From assembly GCA_017163975.1 (NCBI GenBank), contig JAFFSR010000264.1, positions 6,978,501 through 7,042,500 on the forward strand: a stretch of 64,000 nucleotides of DNA. Direction: 5' to 3'. The notes beneath the pieces were generated by a model. It was not told the DNA's origin, ran no database searches, and saw only the letters and a program-made list of their open reading frames with translations. Of this stretch, positions 21,919 through 33,741 are shown piece by piece. Each line of letters opens with the position of its first letter. Position 1 is the stretch's first letter. The position numbers and the translations under genes were made by a program. The stretch comes from Anastatus disparis. Taxonomy: Eukaryota; Arthropoda; Insecta; Hymenoptera; Eupelmidae.

Positions 21919-22228
21919 TAAAAACAAAAAAAAAACTAGTAATATAATCTATGGTAGTAAATACTACATCACCATCGTTATTGCTACGTTGTTATAATTA
22001 ATTATAGTCATTACTACATAACTTTTGTTATTACTACAGTATTATAATCTCTTATTGCAATTACTGCATAATTATAGTTATCATATTTATAAACTTTATT
22101 TGAAATTACAATACTGTATTAACGATTATAATTAATAGTATTAAAAATATAGTTGAAATAAAGAGTAACTAGCGAGTACAATTATGCAGAAAGATTATAA
22201 TGAAATATTTTTGATAACAACAGTACTA

Positions 22229-22915
22229 CCCTAGTGGAAATCAGTTTTGCTAATAACAGCAAACAACTGCTAATAACTGTTATAATTAGTTTAGTTTGAG
22301 ACAGAATTAGCGATTATTTGCAGTTAATAGTAATTATTTGCAGTTATTAACAGTTATTAACATTTATAAGCACAACAATTTTGAACAATAAAATTTTTAA
22401 AAATTAAGATAATAGTAATAGTTATTTGCAGTTATTTTTTTATTTTTGCAGTTATTTACCGTTATTTGCGGATTCTTGCAGTCATTTGCAATTATTTTCT
22501 GATTTTTGTAGTTATTTGCAGAAACTTGCAGTTATTTATAGTTAATAATAGTTATTCATAAAAATTTATTGTCTTGGAAATTTTTCCCTATGTATAAAAA
22601 ATTAAAAAATTTTTTAAAAAGCGTATAATTGTTAATAACTGTAAATAATTGCGAGAAATTCCAAATAGCCGTAAATAAACGCAAATAACTGCTAATAACT
22701 GTTAATGAAATAGCAAATAACTGCTTATGAATGCTAATAATTGCTAATAACTGCTAATAACTGATGATAACTACTATTAACTGCAAACAACCGCTATTTC
22801 TGTCTCAAACTAAACTATTTATAACAGTTATTAACAGCTTTTAGCAGTTATTTGCAGTTATTGGCAATTATTTTTAATTAATAACAGTTATTAGCAAAAC
22901 CGATTTCCACTAGGG
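22229..22915. mobile_element. 687-bp MITE, CCCTAGTGGAAATC termini, ~10-bp internal repeats
   Basis: Inverted termini CCCTAGTGGAAATCAGTTTT (right end differs by one base) flanked by TA (22227-22228, 22916-22917). Subterminal GAGACAGAAATAGCG-type arms also pair. The interior is almost entirely CTAATAACTG-type decamers, one orientation left of the centre and the other right. No gene. Confidence 0.85.
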
Positions 22916-22917
22916 TA

Positions 22918-23551
22918 TAACCAAAAATATAATCAATCATCATATGCGAATATTTTACAGTAGTAATGAAAGATCAAAAGTATTGTTATAATTATCATAA
23001 ATTATAATATGCAATTATAATTTTGTACTGATAATTACTCAGCAAAAATAATCATGTAACAATGTCACATAACAATATTATGTAATACCGTTACATAATT
23101 AATCACATAATTGATTATGTCAATTCATTATGTTATGTTTTAAAAATTATATGATTTTATTATAAAACTTCATTCGTTATGTTAAGTCGCGAGGTACGTT
23201 CTATAATGTTTGTGTAACTTTTCTTTCTTTTTAGTTCGACTTTTAGACACTACATATAATTTTATACTTATTTATTGGAATTAACGTTATGACATATTAT
23301 TATATGCCTGTTAAAAATGAAATTTATTTTGATGATTTTTAAACAAATTCAATATTTGAAAAGATCAGCTGAAAAAATAAATTACTTGAGAATATTAGTT
23401 AATGAAATCCTATGTTTAAGATAAGAAAGTACGTGATTTTCTTGTTGAAAAAAATCGCGTATCAAAATCACTTAACGACATTATGTAACTTTTCAAAAAT
23501 TATGTTACTTTATCTTTTCTTCCCATAAATCATTTACAATTTTTAGAAATT
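22918..23551. other. AT-rich DNA, no gene seen
   Basis: Contains short ATGTAACAATGTCACATAAC-like repeats and otherwise nothing recognisable. Confidence 0.5.
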
Positions 23552-24045
23552 AGGATGGAAGATTCCTTGTAAGTTTCATGTGAGCTAATTAAAAGTTTCA
23601 AAAAGATTAAATCGGAATCTTCTATGTAATCTTACCATTTTTTTCTATGGAAGCTTCCTACAATCTTTCATTGTATCTTTCTGAAGTCAAAGTGCGCGGG
23701 ACACTTAACGCTTCCAGGAAACTTCCACAAAAGCTTTCATGGAAGATCGCATCGAAGCTTCTTACACTTTAACGTGGAAGCTTGCATGAAGTATTTTTCG
23801 AACCTACTGCAATCTTTCCTCAAAGCTTCTTGTAATATTCATAAAGGCTTTCATAATGGCTTCCATGGAAGCTTTCCATTTTTCTTCATGGAAGCTTTCT
23901 AGAATCTTACATAGAATCTTTCTGAAAGCAAAGTGCACAGAACATTTGATGCTTCCAGGAAGCTTTCACGGAAGCTTCCTAGAAGTTTCCGAAACTTTTC
24001 TAGAAGCTTCCTGGAAACTTCTCGAAAGCTTTTGTGCTATGTGGG
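23552..24045. repeat. HindIII-site-rich repeat, right end with TGTGCTATGTGGG
   Basis: Dense GGAAGCTTCC and AAGCTT words with a ~240-bp higher period (GTGCGCGGGACACTTAACG against GTGCACAGAACATTTGATG). It ends GTGCTATGTGGG at 24045, the same terminus as the element at 54255-58813. No left terminus is visible, so this is a one-ended fragment. The 65-codon frame inside is repeat-derived. Confidence 0.75.
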
Positions 24046-25185
24046 TTGATTAAATAATATCATTATGCGATTTTATTTCATAATGATATTATTTAAAGAT
24101 GATTATTTTCAAAAATGTATTATCGAATATAGTAAAAATTACAGTATCTCAATTGTAATCATAACCAACAATAATTTGCAACAATAATAATGAAATTATA
24201 ATTATAATCAAATATAACGAACAATTATATTTTTATAGTAATTATAATTTTAGGGCTAAAATAACTAATAATTATCAAAAGCATATACGCATCTTTAGCA
24301 AAAAATCAAAATATTATTTTAAATACTTATCATGAATTATTTATTATCTTATTTTGTTAAAATTATAAAATGAGGGTATTTATATGTTATTCTTACAAAT
24401 TTTAATTGTCTCATCATCATTTACATTAAATAAACTTGTTGAAATGCAACAAATATGTTTATTAATCGAGATTAAATAACACATTTGTATAAATTATTAT
24501 TCATTAGTAGAGTTTAACGACAGTGTAAATAATTCCTTTAATAATGATACAAACAACTATTAACTGTCAGTAATACTTTTTATTGCTGGTTAATCATACA
24601 ACGTTTCAGTCATATTTATGATGACCCTTTTCAAGTGCAAAAAAATTGATTAAAATTAATTTACATAACTATGAGTAACATTCTTTTCCTGAAACATAAC
24701 ATATAAATACATATAATTTTTTTACTTGATAAAATTTACAAAATCAATGACAATTAAAATATCAAAGTCTCAATTATAACCTTTCAACACTCCAAAACCA
24801 ATAATAAATATTATAAAATCCATTAAAAACAATTTTACAATAAACATTGCTATTTAAACAATTAATAATAGAAACCATTAAGTAGTATAGGTTTCAGTCT
24901 ATAGTATAAATAAGCTATAAAGAAACACGATCAAACAAGAAGCAGTGAAGTCGTTCACAACAATAGTTAAACAGAAATCATAAGGAGGATAACACAATTG
25001 TGAGCTACCAAGTTAAAAGATATTTATGTAGTAGGGCGCTGTTGTCGTATGTACCCATTAGCACATGCGTGTGTGTACTTTGAATTAAATGTATTAATTA
25101 TAAAAAGAATAAGAATAAAAGAGAAAGCGTAAAGAACAATTTGAAAGATTAATTATAGTAAACTAATGAATACCAATATAATTAT

Positions 25186-25194
<9 letters not shown>
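24046..25194. other. AT-rich DNA, no gene seen
   Basis: No coding frame, RNA gene or terminal repeats recognised. Confidence 0.5.

Positions 25195-25260
<66 letters not shown>
25195..25260. repeat. (TA)n followed by (CA)n microsatellite
   Basis: A run of TA dinucleotides passes into a short CACACACACA stretch. It lies just beyond the 3' end of the Penelope-like coding region. Confidence 0.9.
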
Positions 25261-25307
25261 TGTACATATACACACAAAAACATCACATGTCAAAATAAGA
25301 AACATTA

Positions 25308-27424
25308 TCAACTCCGATTCTCAATCCTAAAGTCACCATCAATATAATCTTTAAAAATAGTTAACAACTTTTGTGTATCAAACATTCTATTGATATTATT
25401 CTTGTGAATGTGTATATTAATCATTTCAGATACCAATCTTTTATAGTAATTGCACTCATTATCAAGGATTTTAACATTATTAATATCAAAATTCATACTA
25501 TGACCGGTGTTTAAAACATGAGTATAAAGGGCCGATCTTTCACGTTTATGCAAACAATCAGACCTATGCTCCTTAATTCGAGTTTCAAGAGTTCTACCGG
25601 TCTGCCCAATGTAACAACCATTACAATCATTGCAGTTTATTTTATATACAACATTATTTTTTAATGATTTTTTTGTGATATCCTTAATTTAAAATTGAAT
25701 TTTTTACATATGTTTTTAAATGCAAATTCATGGGACCTTGAATAAGGAAATACAATTATATTATTGGACTCTGAATTATATTTATCATTTAAATTGTGGT
25801 GACTATGTTTATTTTGGATAATTCTTTTGTCAATATACTTATTTATAAACTCTATTGGGTAATTGTTGCCAATAAGCATCCTTCTAATAATATTGAAATT
25901 CTTCACATGAAACCTTGTGTCTGAGAGTTTGAGAACTTTATCCACCAACGAAAACAATATGCCAATCTTTTGAGAAATAGGTCCATGAGAATGGAAGTTC
26001 AAGTATTGTCCCGAGTGAGTATCCTTGAGATACCAATCCGTAGTGATGTTGCTTTTATCATTGAAATCAATGTTGACATCTAAGAAGTGCAAGGTGCCGT
26101 TTACAGGTTTTTCCAACGTGTGTTGTATGTGCTGATCAACAGAATTAAAAGCAGTAAGAATCTTGTCAATGTCACTACTCCTAGCACAAATTAAACTATC
26201 ATCGACATATCTTCTGTAAAACAAAATGGAATCCTTTAGACCTTCAAAACTATGAAGTTCAACATCTTGCATGACAATTTCAGCAAGAATAGGACTTAAT
26301 GGGCTTCCCATAGCACAACCGAATATTTGCTTGTAAAATTTACCATCAAAGGTAAAATAATTATTATTCATGATAAAACTTATTACATCAAGAAACTCAC
26401 GAAGAGACAAATCAGTGTGTTTATACGAATAAGACCATCTTCTCTCAATTGAAGCGGAAATAGCACCTATGTGGACGTTGTTATATAAAGCAACAACATC
26501 AATGCTAAAGAGTGAACTATCTTCAGGTATTTTTAAATTCTTTAAATCATCAATCAATTTATAACTGTTTTTTAGAGTGTGATTGTTATGAGGAATATAT
26601 TTAGAAATAAACATTGCAAAAATTTTAGCAATTTAATAAGTGGGTGAGCCAATGGTGGATATTATAATTCTCATGGACTTATCACTTTTATGCAGCTTTA
26701 TCAAACCATAACATTTTGAGAGGACACATTTGTTTGTAGTACTATTAAATAGCTTGCTATTGTTACTATTATCATTGTTGTTTTTATCAGTAAAAATTGA
26801 TTTATTATTAAGTTTCTTGATAATATTATTTGTAGATCTCTCCAACATAGGCAAAGGATCTTTATTGATTTTTTTATATAGTAATTCATTATTTAAACAT
26901 TCATTGACCCTGCGATTATAGTCTTGAGTGTTGAAAACTACAATAGAACCACCCTTATCAGCTCTTGAAATTTTTAGGTCAGAGTTACTATTGAAAAACT
27001 TATTTGTGTTATTTATATTATTCATAAGACGATTGTTCTGGATGTCATAACTATTACGTCTGCTAACAATAGTAGATTTGAGAATTTGTTTGCAAAACTT
27101 TTCATGTTCACATTCTTCCAAGTGAGACATAATATTTAGGCTCTTCATAACATTCAACTTAAATTTATTACTATTGTTATCACTAAAATTAAATTTAGGA
27201 CCCAATTTTAATGTATCCAAAACATATGAAGGTAGAGAGCAGTCAGATAGATTAACAACAATTTTTTCATCAATTCTGGTTTCATGGTTGTTGTTTAGGT
27301 GAAGATTACTACTTGACTTATTATTAGCTGAGTTAACACAAGTCAGACAATCCTGATTTCCAATATCATTAAAATTTTTTAAATTATTATCAATTATTAA
27401 TTTTATACATTTGTATAAAATCAA
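25308..27424 (-). pseudogene. Penelope-like element: reverse transcriptase plus GIY-YIG endonuclease
   Basis: Penelope-like retroelement polyprotein in three consecutive minus-strand pieces. Piece 1 (27424-26633) has SRADKGGSIVVFN and YGLIKLHKSDKS, the RT fingers. Piece 2 (26614-25661) has FSIDVVALYNN (first Asp), CAMGSPLSPILAEI, FYRRYVDDSL (catalytic box) and LHFLDVNID. Piece 3 (about 25655-25308) has VVYKINC, then GCYIGQTGRTLETRIKEH, a GIY-YIG nuclease. One frameshift separates pieces 1 and 2 (near 26635) and one separates 2 and 3 (in an A run near 25665). All catalytic residues I checked are present, so decay is slight. Codon use is very AT-rich with many Asn. The order RT then GIY-YIG identifies a Penelope-like element rather than a LINE. 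Confidence 0.9.
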
Positions 27425-28326
27425 ATATGTCGTTAATTAAAGAATTTTAGTTAATTTTATCTTGTAATTACATATTATTAATATTTATTCCTTTTACTGC
27501 AGTAAATAAATATTTATCGATAATAGTTATAACAAAACTAATATCGCCATCTATTATTTATAACTGGAAACTGACATTTGTTAACATTAAAATAGAAATA
27601 AACAAACATAATCCACTTCTCAGGCAATTATGTCAAATGTAATTCACTGCGAAGTTGCTGCTTAGTTTGAAACATTCTATTCCGTATTTTTTTCGCAGAA
27701 CGTTAATAATTTTTAAAACACTAATATTCAATAATAATTTTAAAATACTTAAAAATATTAAATACAATGGAATAAAGATCTTATGATCGTGAAATTTAAT
27801 GAGCTTTCAGAATTTTTAATTCAAACAATACATCAGTTTTTTCAAAAAATAAATTTTTTATTTTTTAAAATATTAATTTCACGATGAAAATGACCTTATC
27901 AATGGATTCCTTGACCTCAAAAACCTATAAAACTAACCTGCTTGATAATAAATTAATAGTTTATCATGCTAAAAAATTAGTTACCACTCTTGCACGGTCA
28001 CGCGGTATATCTTTTTTTTTACGATAATTATATTAGTCAAAAACTTTTTTTTAATGATATTTCAAATATAAATTATTTTTTATAATACATTAGTAATAAT
28101 TATAATTATTTATTGATAATAAATCAAAATTTTGTTGAATATTTACGTTTGAACAATAATTTATTCAATTAGTAATTTGATATTTTTGAAATTTTAAATT
28201 ATCGTTTTTATCAAATATTATTTATTGAATTATATAATAAAATAAAACAACAAACTGTATCTTCATTATAAGACTAGCATTGCCATCTATTATTCAACAT
28301 TACGTACTTCAATTGGAAACATTAGA
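27425..28326. other. AT-rich DNA upstream of the Penelope-like element
   Basis: May include the 5' flank or pseudo-LTR of the element, but I cannot mark its border. No other feature seen. Confidence 0.45.
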
Positions 28327-28858
28327 ATACTCCAGCGTTGGGGTTCGATTATTTTTTTGTACCACTATGCTATGTTCAGAGTGTACCAGATCAAGAAGTC
28401 GATGAGAGATTGCCAACTTCGGAGTAGGCAAGCTTCTCGATACCAACTGTACGAAAGAACTAGATCGAAAACTAGTAATAAATAGCGAATTAACCTGTAA
28501 GTTCGCACGTGGAGTCAAATGTAAACAAAGGATGAAATTCATAAAAGGTTAGAATGGATTTTAATATTTTAATATTTAAGATTTTCATCAAGCTTTTGTT
28601 ATGGTAAGTTGTAAGAAACTTTTCTTTAGTTTATTTTCATAAAAATTCATAAAATCAAAAGAATTTAAAAAAAAATAAAAAGATAAAAAAATAAGATAAA
28701 AAAATTTTTTATTTCAATTTTTTTACTTTTTGTATTAATAACTATTATTTATTTTATTTAATTGAATTTTAAGGTCATCACATATAAGTATTTAACATCA
28801 CAAAAACGTGCTTTAGCAATGCAAAATTCAGCATCGTTAAGAATGATAAAAAACTCAA

Positions 28859-29041
28859 GGTCTTATTCTTGGTGCATTTTTCCTAGGATATGTTTTAACT
28901 AATGTACCAGGTGGAAGAGTAGCAGAGAAAATAGGTGGCAAATTAGTTTATGGATTAGGTGTGTTTTTGACTGCAGTTTTCACTGTTGTGAGTCCTTTTG
29001 CGGCTTATTGGGGCTTGTATCCATTTTTAATCATTCGTATT
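28859..29041 (+). pseudogene. SLC17-type (MFS) transporter exon fragment, left arm and spacer
   Basis: Translates as GLILGAFFLGYVLTNVPGGR, followed by VAEKIGGKLVYGLGVFLTAV and then SPFAAYWGLYPFLIIR. This closely fits the second to fourth membrane helices and the GGR/AEKIGGK loop of SLC17 major-facilitator carriers (sialin and insect 'putative inorganic phosphate cotransporters'), which move anions across membranes. About 61 residues of a usual ~480 are present. Upstream (28779-28858) is a second frame (SQKRALAMQNSASL) reached by a frameshift, following a TTTTAAG that resembles a splice acceptor. A GTAAGT donor-like site sits at about 28604. It looks like a captured gene piece, not a working gene. 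Confidence 0.8.
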
Positions 29042-29185
29042 CGCAAAAGGACTCACAACAGTGAAAACTGCAGTCAAAAACACACCTAATCCATAAACTA
29101 ATTTGCCACCTATTTTCTCTGCTACTCTTCCACCTGGTACATTAGTTAAAACATATCCTAGGAAAAATGCACCAAGAATAAGACC
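29042..29185 (-). pseudogene. SLC17-type exon fragment, inverted second copy
   Basis: Mirror of the left-arm exon: reading leftward from 29185 it gives the same GLILGAFFLGYVLTNVPGGR and AEKIGGKLVYGLGV residues, ending at SPFA where the spacer begins. Near-identity of the two copies suggests a recent duplication or ongoing gene conversion between arms. Confidence 0.8.
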
Positions 29186-29716
29186 TTGAGTTTTTTATCA
29201 TTCTTAACGATGCTGAATTTTGCATTGCTAAAGCACGTTTTTGTGATGTTAAATACTTATATGTGATGACCTTAAAATTCAATTAAATAAAATAAATAAT
29301 AGTTATTAATACAAAAAGTAAAAAATTGAAATAAAAATTTTTTTATCTTATTTTTTTATCTTTTTTATTTTTTTTAAATTCTTTTGATTTTATGAATTTT
29401 TATGAAAATAAACTAAAGAAAAGTTTCTTACAACTTACCATAACAAAAGCTTGATGAAAATCTTAAATATTAAAATATTAAAATCCATTCTAACCTTTTA
29501 TGAATTTCATCCTTTGTTTACATTTGACTCCACGTGCGAACTTACAGGTTAATTCGCTATTTATTACTAGTTTTCGATCTAGTTCTTTCGTACAGTTGGT
29601 ATCGAGAAGCTTGCCTACTCCGAAGTTGGCAATCTCTCATCGACTTCTTGATCTGGTACACTCTGAACATAGCATAGTGGTACAAAAAAATAATCGAACC
29701 CCAACGCTGGAATACT

Positions 29717-31021
29717 CAAATTTTTATTTTTGGGTTATATGTCAGGGACAATAACAAACAAATGTTTATTTATTTGGTAACTATGCAAGCGATCAATGAG
29801 CTCGTTACTACCGGGGCGAAATGGGCACACACTTGTTGCTCTTTTCGAACGTTTAGAATGGGGATCTCTAATTAGCTGAAAAAGCGTAACTTTGAAGTGT
29901 CGTAGTTTAAAAACTATACGAAGTAGAAAAAAAATTATAATATAAAGTTTGTCCAGAATGATGTTCTCTATCACCTTGTTAAGGGAAATACAGTAGTTTA
30001 GAATCATCGTGTATATAATGCAACTATATTTTGAATTTTGATATGATAGATTATGTTTAATTTTGAATAAATGACTTACTACCAGTTTTTTCGTGATTGT
30101 AACTTGTGCGCAGACGTATAGTGACTTCGAATTAGTTTTAGACTTTGCAAGATAGGTTTGATAATTTTAGTTATGACATATACATATTTACATATCTTAT
30201 CTTCTACGTTAAGTTTTCGATTTGCAATGTATTGTTTTTCTTTCAGTTATATACACTTGTATCAACGATAAACATTGCTTAGGCAGACTAAAATTATTTC
30301 ATTATGACAATGTCTATTGTTAGATGAATTTAATTATATACTTTGTAAAACATTATTCTGTGATAATATGTTTTTATAATGTAAGATAAATTTTCTTCTT
30401 AATTTAATGAGATGTAATTTTATTTCGGTTTATTTTGATTTTTATATTATATACTGGCAGGTTACTTGAAAAAGGTTCGAAACTTAATAAACCGAAACGT
30501 TGTTATAACAATAATGTATTAAATAATAAAGATATAATTTTTTCTTGTCTGGATACGAGGTCAATTACAATATTCTATATTTCTATATATTTCTATATTT
30601 TTAAATACCGAGGTATATATGTAGGCGTTGGCCTATGGCTAAGTGCTAAAAAGGCCAAGGAAAAGAAAGAAGATATGTAGGCGTACGACGCGACTAATAA
30701 TTCTAAAAATTATTTCTTTCACTATAATTTTTATAATTTGAATAAATAAGAATTATAAAGTATAAATCAATATATATATTATGAAAACCAACAACTTAAA
30801 TTTAATTAAACTTTGAATGAACTACCCTTACCAGCATGTGGAATCATAAACTTATACCATCGGTACTTATAGATCTCTTGAAATCAAATCGTATTACCAT
30901 GCCATTCAGAAATATTAAGATTAAACCCATTTTAATAAAGGAATTTTGTCTTTGTTACTGAAAGAATATGTACTTAACATAATGAACAATTCAAATATTA
31001 CTATTACTACTATTATATTAA
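29717..31021. other. AT-rich DNA, no gene seen
   Basis: Short frames at 29735-30007 (minus) and 30435-30680 (plus) lack family motifs or supporting context. Around 30470-30515 the words GGTTCGAAAC and AACCGAAACG resemble retroelement border sequence, but not enough to call. Confidence 0.45.
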
Positions 31022-31784
31022 CCCATATGGAAATAATTTCTGTAAATAACTATTAATTACTGTGTAAAAATGTGAAAAAATGTGAATAACTGTTAGTAAC
31101 TATAATAAACTACCGCAATTGAGACATTAATAACAGTAAATAACAGTTGATAACAGTTAATAATAGTTACGAATAGATAATAATAATGATTAACTATAAA
31201 TAATAATGATTTACTGTTCTTTATAATTATTTACAAATATTTGTAATTTTTCACATTTATTCACATTTATTCACATTTATTAACAGTTATTAACACTTTT
31301 TCACACTTTTAAAAATTTTCACACGTATAATCGTTTTTTTTATATATAGGCGGAAAATTTTGTAAATGTAAAAACTGTTAATAACTGTTAATAAATGTGA
31401 AAAACTGTAAATATCTGTAAGAAAGTGTTAATAACTATAATTCACTGTAACTAATTGCAAATGAATATAAATAATTATAAATAAGTATAAATAATAATAA
31501 ATTATTCACCGATTCTAAAATTTTGGAAAATGTGAGTAACTGTTAATAAATGTGTATAAATGTGTATAAATATAAATAAATGTGAATAACTATAAATAAT
31601 TATTAATAATCATGACTTTCAGTTAGTAATTGTTATTTAGCGTTCATAACTATTATTAACTATTATTAATTGTTATTAACTGTTTTTTACTGTTATTAAT
31701 TCTTATTAATGTCTTAATTGCGGTAGTTTATTACAATTATTAACAGTTATTTACAATTTCTCACAAAAATTATTTTCATATGAG
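31022..31784. mobile_element. 763-bp repeat-island element, CCCATATGGAAATAATTT terminus
   Basis: Left end CCCATATGGAAATAATTTCTG. The right end is its imperfect complement (CTCATATGAAAATAATTTTT). A second paired word, AATTGCGGTAGTTTATT, sits inside both ends. The interior is decameric TGTTAATAAC / GTTATTAACA repeats switching orientation at the middle near 31350. No coding capacity. The target duplication is not clear. Confidence 0.75.
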
Positions 31785-33542
31785 GAAGTAAAGAATAAAG
31801 ACTTTGTTTTCTTACGTAAATATCTTTTGCATTATTGTCACATACATACATACAAAAACACAGGTGCACGTTTAAAATACACATACACACACATATCCAT
31901 TCACATATACTTACTCTTATACACATACACATACACAATATCCGTCTCTCCATCTCCGCCTCTCCGTCCCTATCTCTCCGTCTCCACCTCCGTCTTTTCG
32001 TCTCCGTCTTTGTCTCTCCATCACCGTCTCTCTGTCTCCGTCTCTATCTCTCCGTCTCTCCATCTTCGTTTCTCCGTCTCCGACTCTCCAGCTCCTCTCC
32101 GTTTCCATCTCTCCGTCTCCGTCTTTGTCTCTCCATCACTGTCTCTCTGTCTCCGTCCCTCCATCTCCGTTTCTCCGTCTCCGTCTCTCCGCCTTTCTAT
32201 CTCCGTTTTTCCGTCTCCATCTCTCCGTAATTACATTACTACTTATATATATTACTATTATATCATAATATTAAAGTGAAGAATTGAGATTTTTTTCGTA
32301 AATATCTTGTGCATTATTGTCACATATGTACACACACACAAATACACATACGCTCATACACATATACACATACACACATATACACATACACACATATACA
32401 CATACCGACATATACACATACACACATATACACATACACACATACGCAATATCCGTGACTTTGTCTCCGTCTCCGTCATCGTCTCTCAGTCTCTATCCCT
32501 CCGTCTTTGTCTCTCAGTATCTGCCTCTCTGTCTTTTTCTCTCCATCTCAGTTTCTACCTCTTCGTTTCTCCGACTCCGTTTCTCCGTCTCCGTCTCTCC
32601 GTAATTGCATTACTACTTAAATATATAATAATTATTTTATTATATTATTGTAGAAAATTAAGAGATTTCATTTCGTTCATACCTTTTGCATTCTTGTCAC
32701 ATACTTACATACACATACACACATATACATATACCCATACACATACACAAATATACATACACACACACATACACACACACCCATACATATACACAAATAT
32801 ACATACACACATACAGATACACACACAAGCACACACATACACACATAAAAATACATATACACACATACACATGCACACATACACATGCACATACACACAT
32901 ACAAATACACACATACACATACACGCATTCACATACACATGCACATACACACATACACACATACAAATACACACATACACATACACGCATTCACATACAC
33001 ATGCACATACACACATACACACATACAAATACACACATACACATACACGCATTCACATACACATACACACATACACATACACACATACACATACATACAC
33101 ATACACATGTACACATACACGTACACACATATACATACAGACATACACATACACACATAGACATTCACACATACGCACATGCAGATACACACTCACATAT
33201 ACACATACACCTATATACATACACACATACACGTACATACATACACGCGCTTACATACGTACATACACACATACACACATACACATATACATACATACAC
33301 ATACACACAAACACATACACAAACACGCGTACACATACACACATGCACATACTCACATACACATGTACACATACACGTACACACCTATACATACAGACAT
33401 ACACATACACACATACACATACACACATATACATACACACAAACACATACACATACACACATACACATATACACATACACACATACACATACACATATAC
33501 ACATACACACTCACACATACACAAATACACATATACACACAC
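31785..33542. repeat. Alternating (ACAY)n and CT-rich arrays with a ~90-bp linker
   Basis: CT-rich CCGTCTCCGTCTCT arrays at about 31940-32228 and 32450-32602 alternate with ACACATAC arrays at about 31850-31940, 32330-32445 and 32697-33542. A linker containing GCATT(A/C)TTGTCACATA precedes each ACAY array (near 31830, 32312, 32688). The structure is a higher-order repeat of linker, (ACAY)n, CT array. The very long His/Thr/Tyr or Cys/Val frames on either strand are repeat artefacts. Confidence 0.85.
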
Positions 33543-33741
33543 ACATACAGCTATTTACAACTCCGCTATGCCGGTCCCGAGCCCGGAGCTCCGTTCTCAA
33601 GAAACGGAGAAGGAGGAGGGGGAGGAGTATCAACCTCGTTAAAATAACCAAGGGGCATCTGGCCCGGATGCTAGTACCTTGTGAAAGGGCTCCTTCCTAG
33701 GATACAGGATAGGGGAAGAAACCCCGAATAATAAATCGAAC

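Larger units (their letters stand above)
21176..21936 (+). mobile_element. tRNA-derived SINE interrupted by a foldback element
   Basis: The head GCGCGGTGGCGTAACGGATA (A box) and GGTTCGAATCC (B box) differ from the 20635 family. An A-rich 3' tail ends at about 21935. The 9-bp duplication TAGTAATAT lies at 21167-21175 and 21937-21945. Without the ~300-bp foldback insertion the SINE would be about 460 bp, matching its neighbours. Confidence 0.78.
19380..22225. repeat. AT-rich satellite, ~50-bp unit, carrying three SINEs
   Basis: Repeats of ACTACATAACTATAGTTATT and TATTATAATTAATTATAGTA with a period near 50 bp (for example 20241 to 20291). The array is interrupted by SINEs at 19582, 20635 and 21176, whose target duplications are pieces of the satellite itself. 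Its edges fade into ordinary AT-rich DNA. Confidence 0.8.
28327..29716. repeat. Inverted duplication: 676-bp arms around a 39-bp spacer
   Basis: Left arm 28327-29002 and right arm 29042-29716 are near-identical reverse complements. Spacer 29003-29041. Differences are a few length changes in A/T runs. Unlike the MITEs here, the arms carry recognisable host-type coding sequence and no transposon-like terminus. The 77- and 84-codon frames (MNFILCLHL...) are the same non-conserved frame in the two arms. Confidence 0.9.

Noticed and set aside
28309..29754. Paired 77- and 84-codon frames (MNFILCLHL...)
   Set aside because: They are one antisense frame appearing in both arms of the inverted duplication and have no recognisable family.
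30470..30520. Possible hammerhead-ribozyme core linked to Penelope-like elements (GGTTCGAAAC...AACCGAAACG)
   Set aside because: The CTGANGA box needed for a hammerhead is not present, and no element border could be shown there.
31827..32279. Ser/Leu-rich 150-codon frame
   Set aside because: Produced by the CCGTCTC array; composition is pure low complexity.
32307..33700. Very long frames (up to 446 codons) rich in His/Thr/Tyr or Cys/Val/Tyr
   Set aside because: They are translations of (ACAY)n in every frame and on both strands; the length reflects absence of stop triplets in the repeat.
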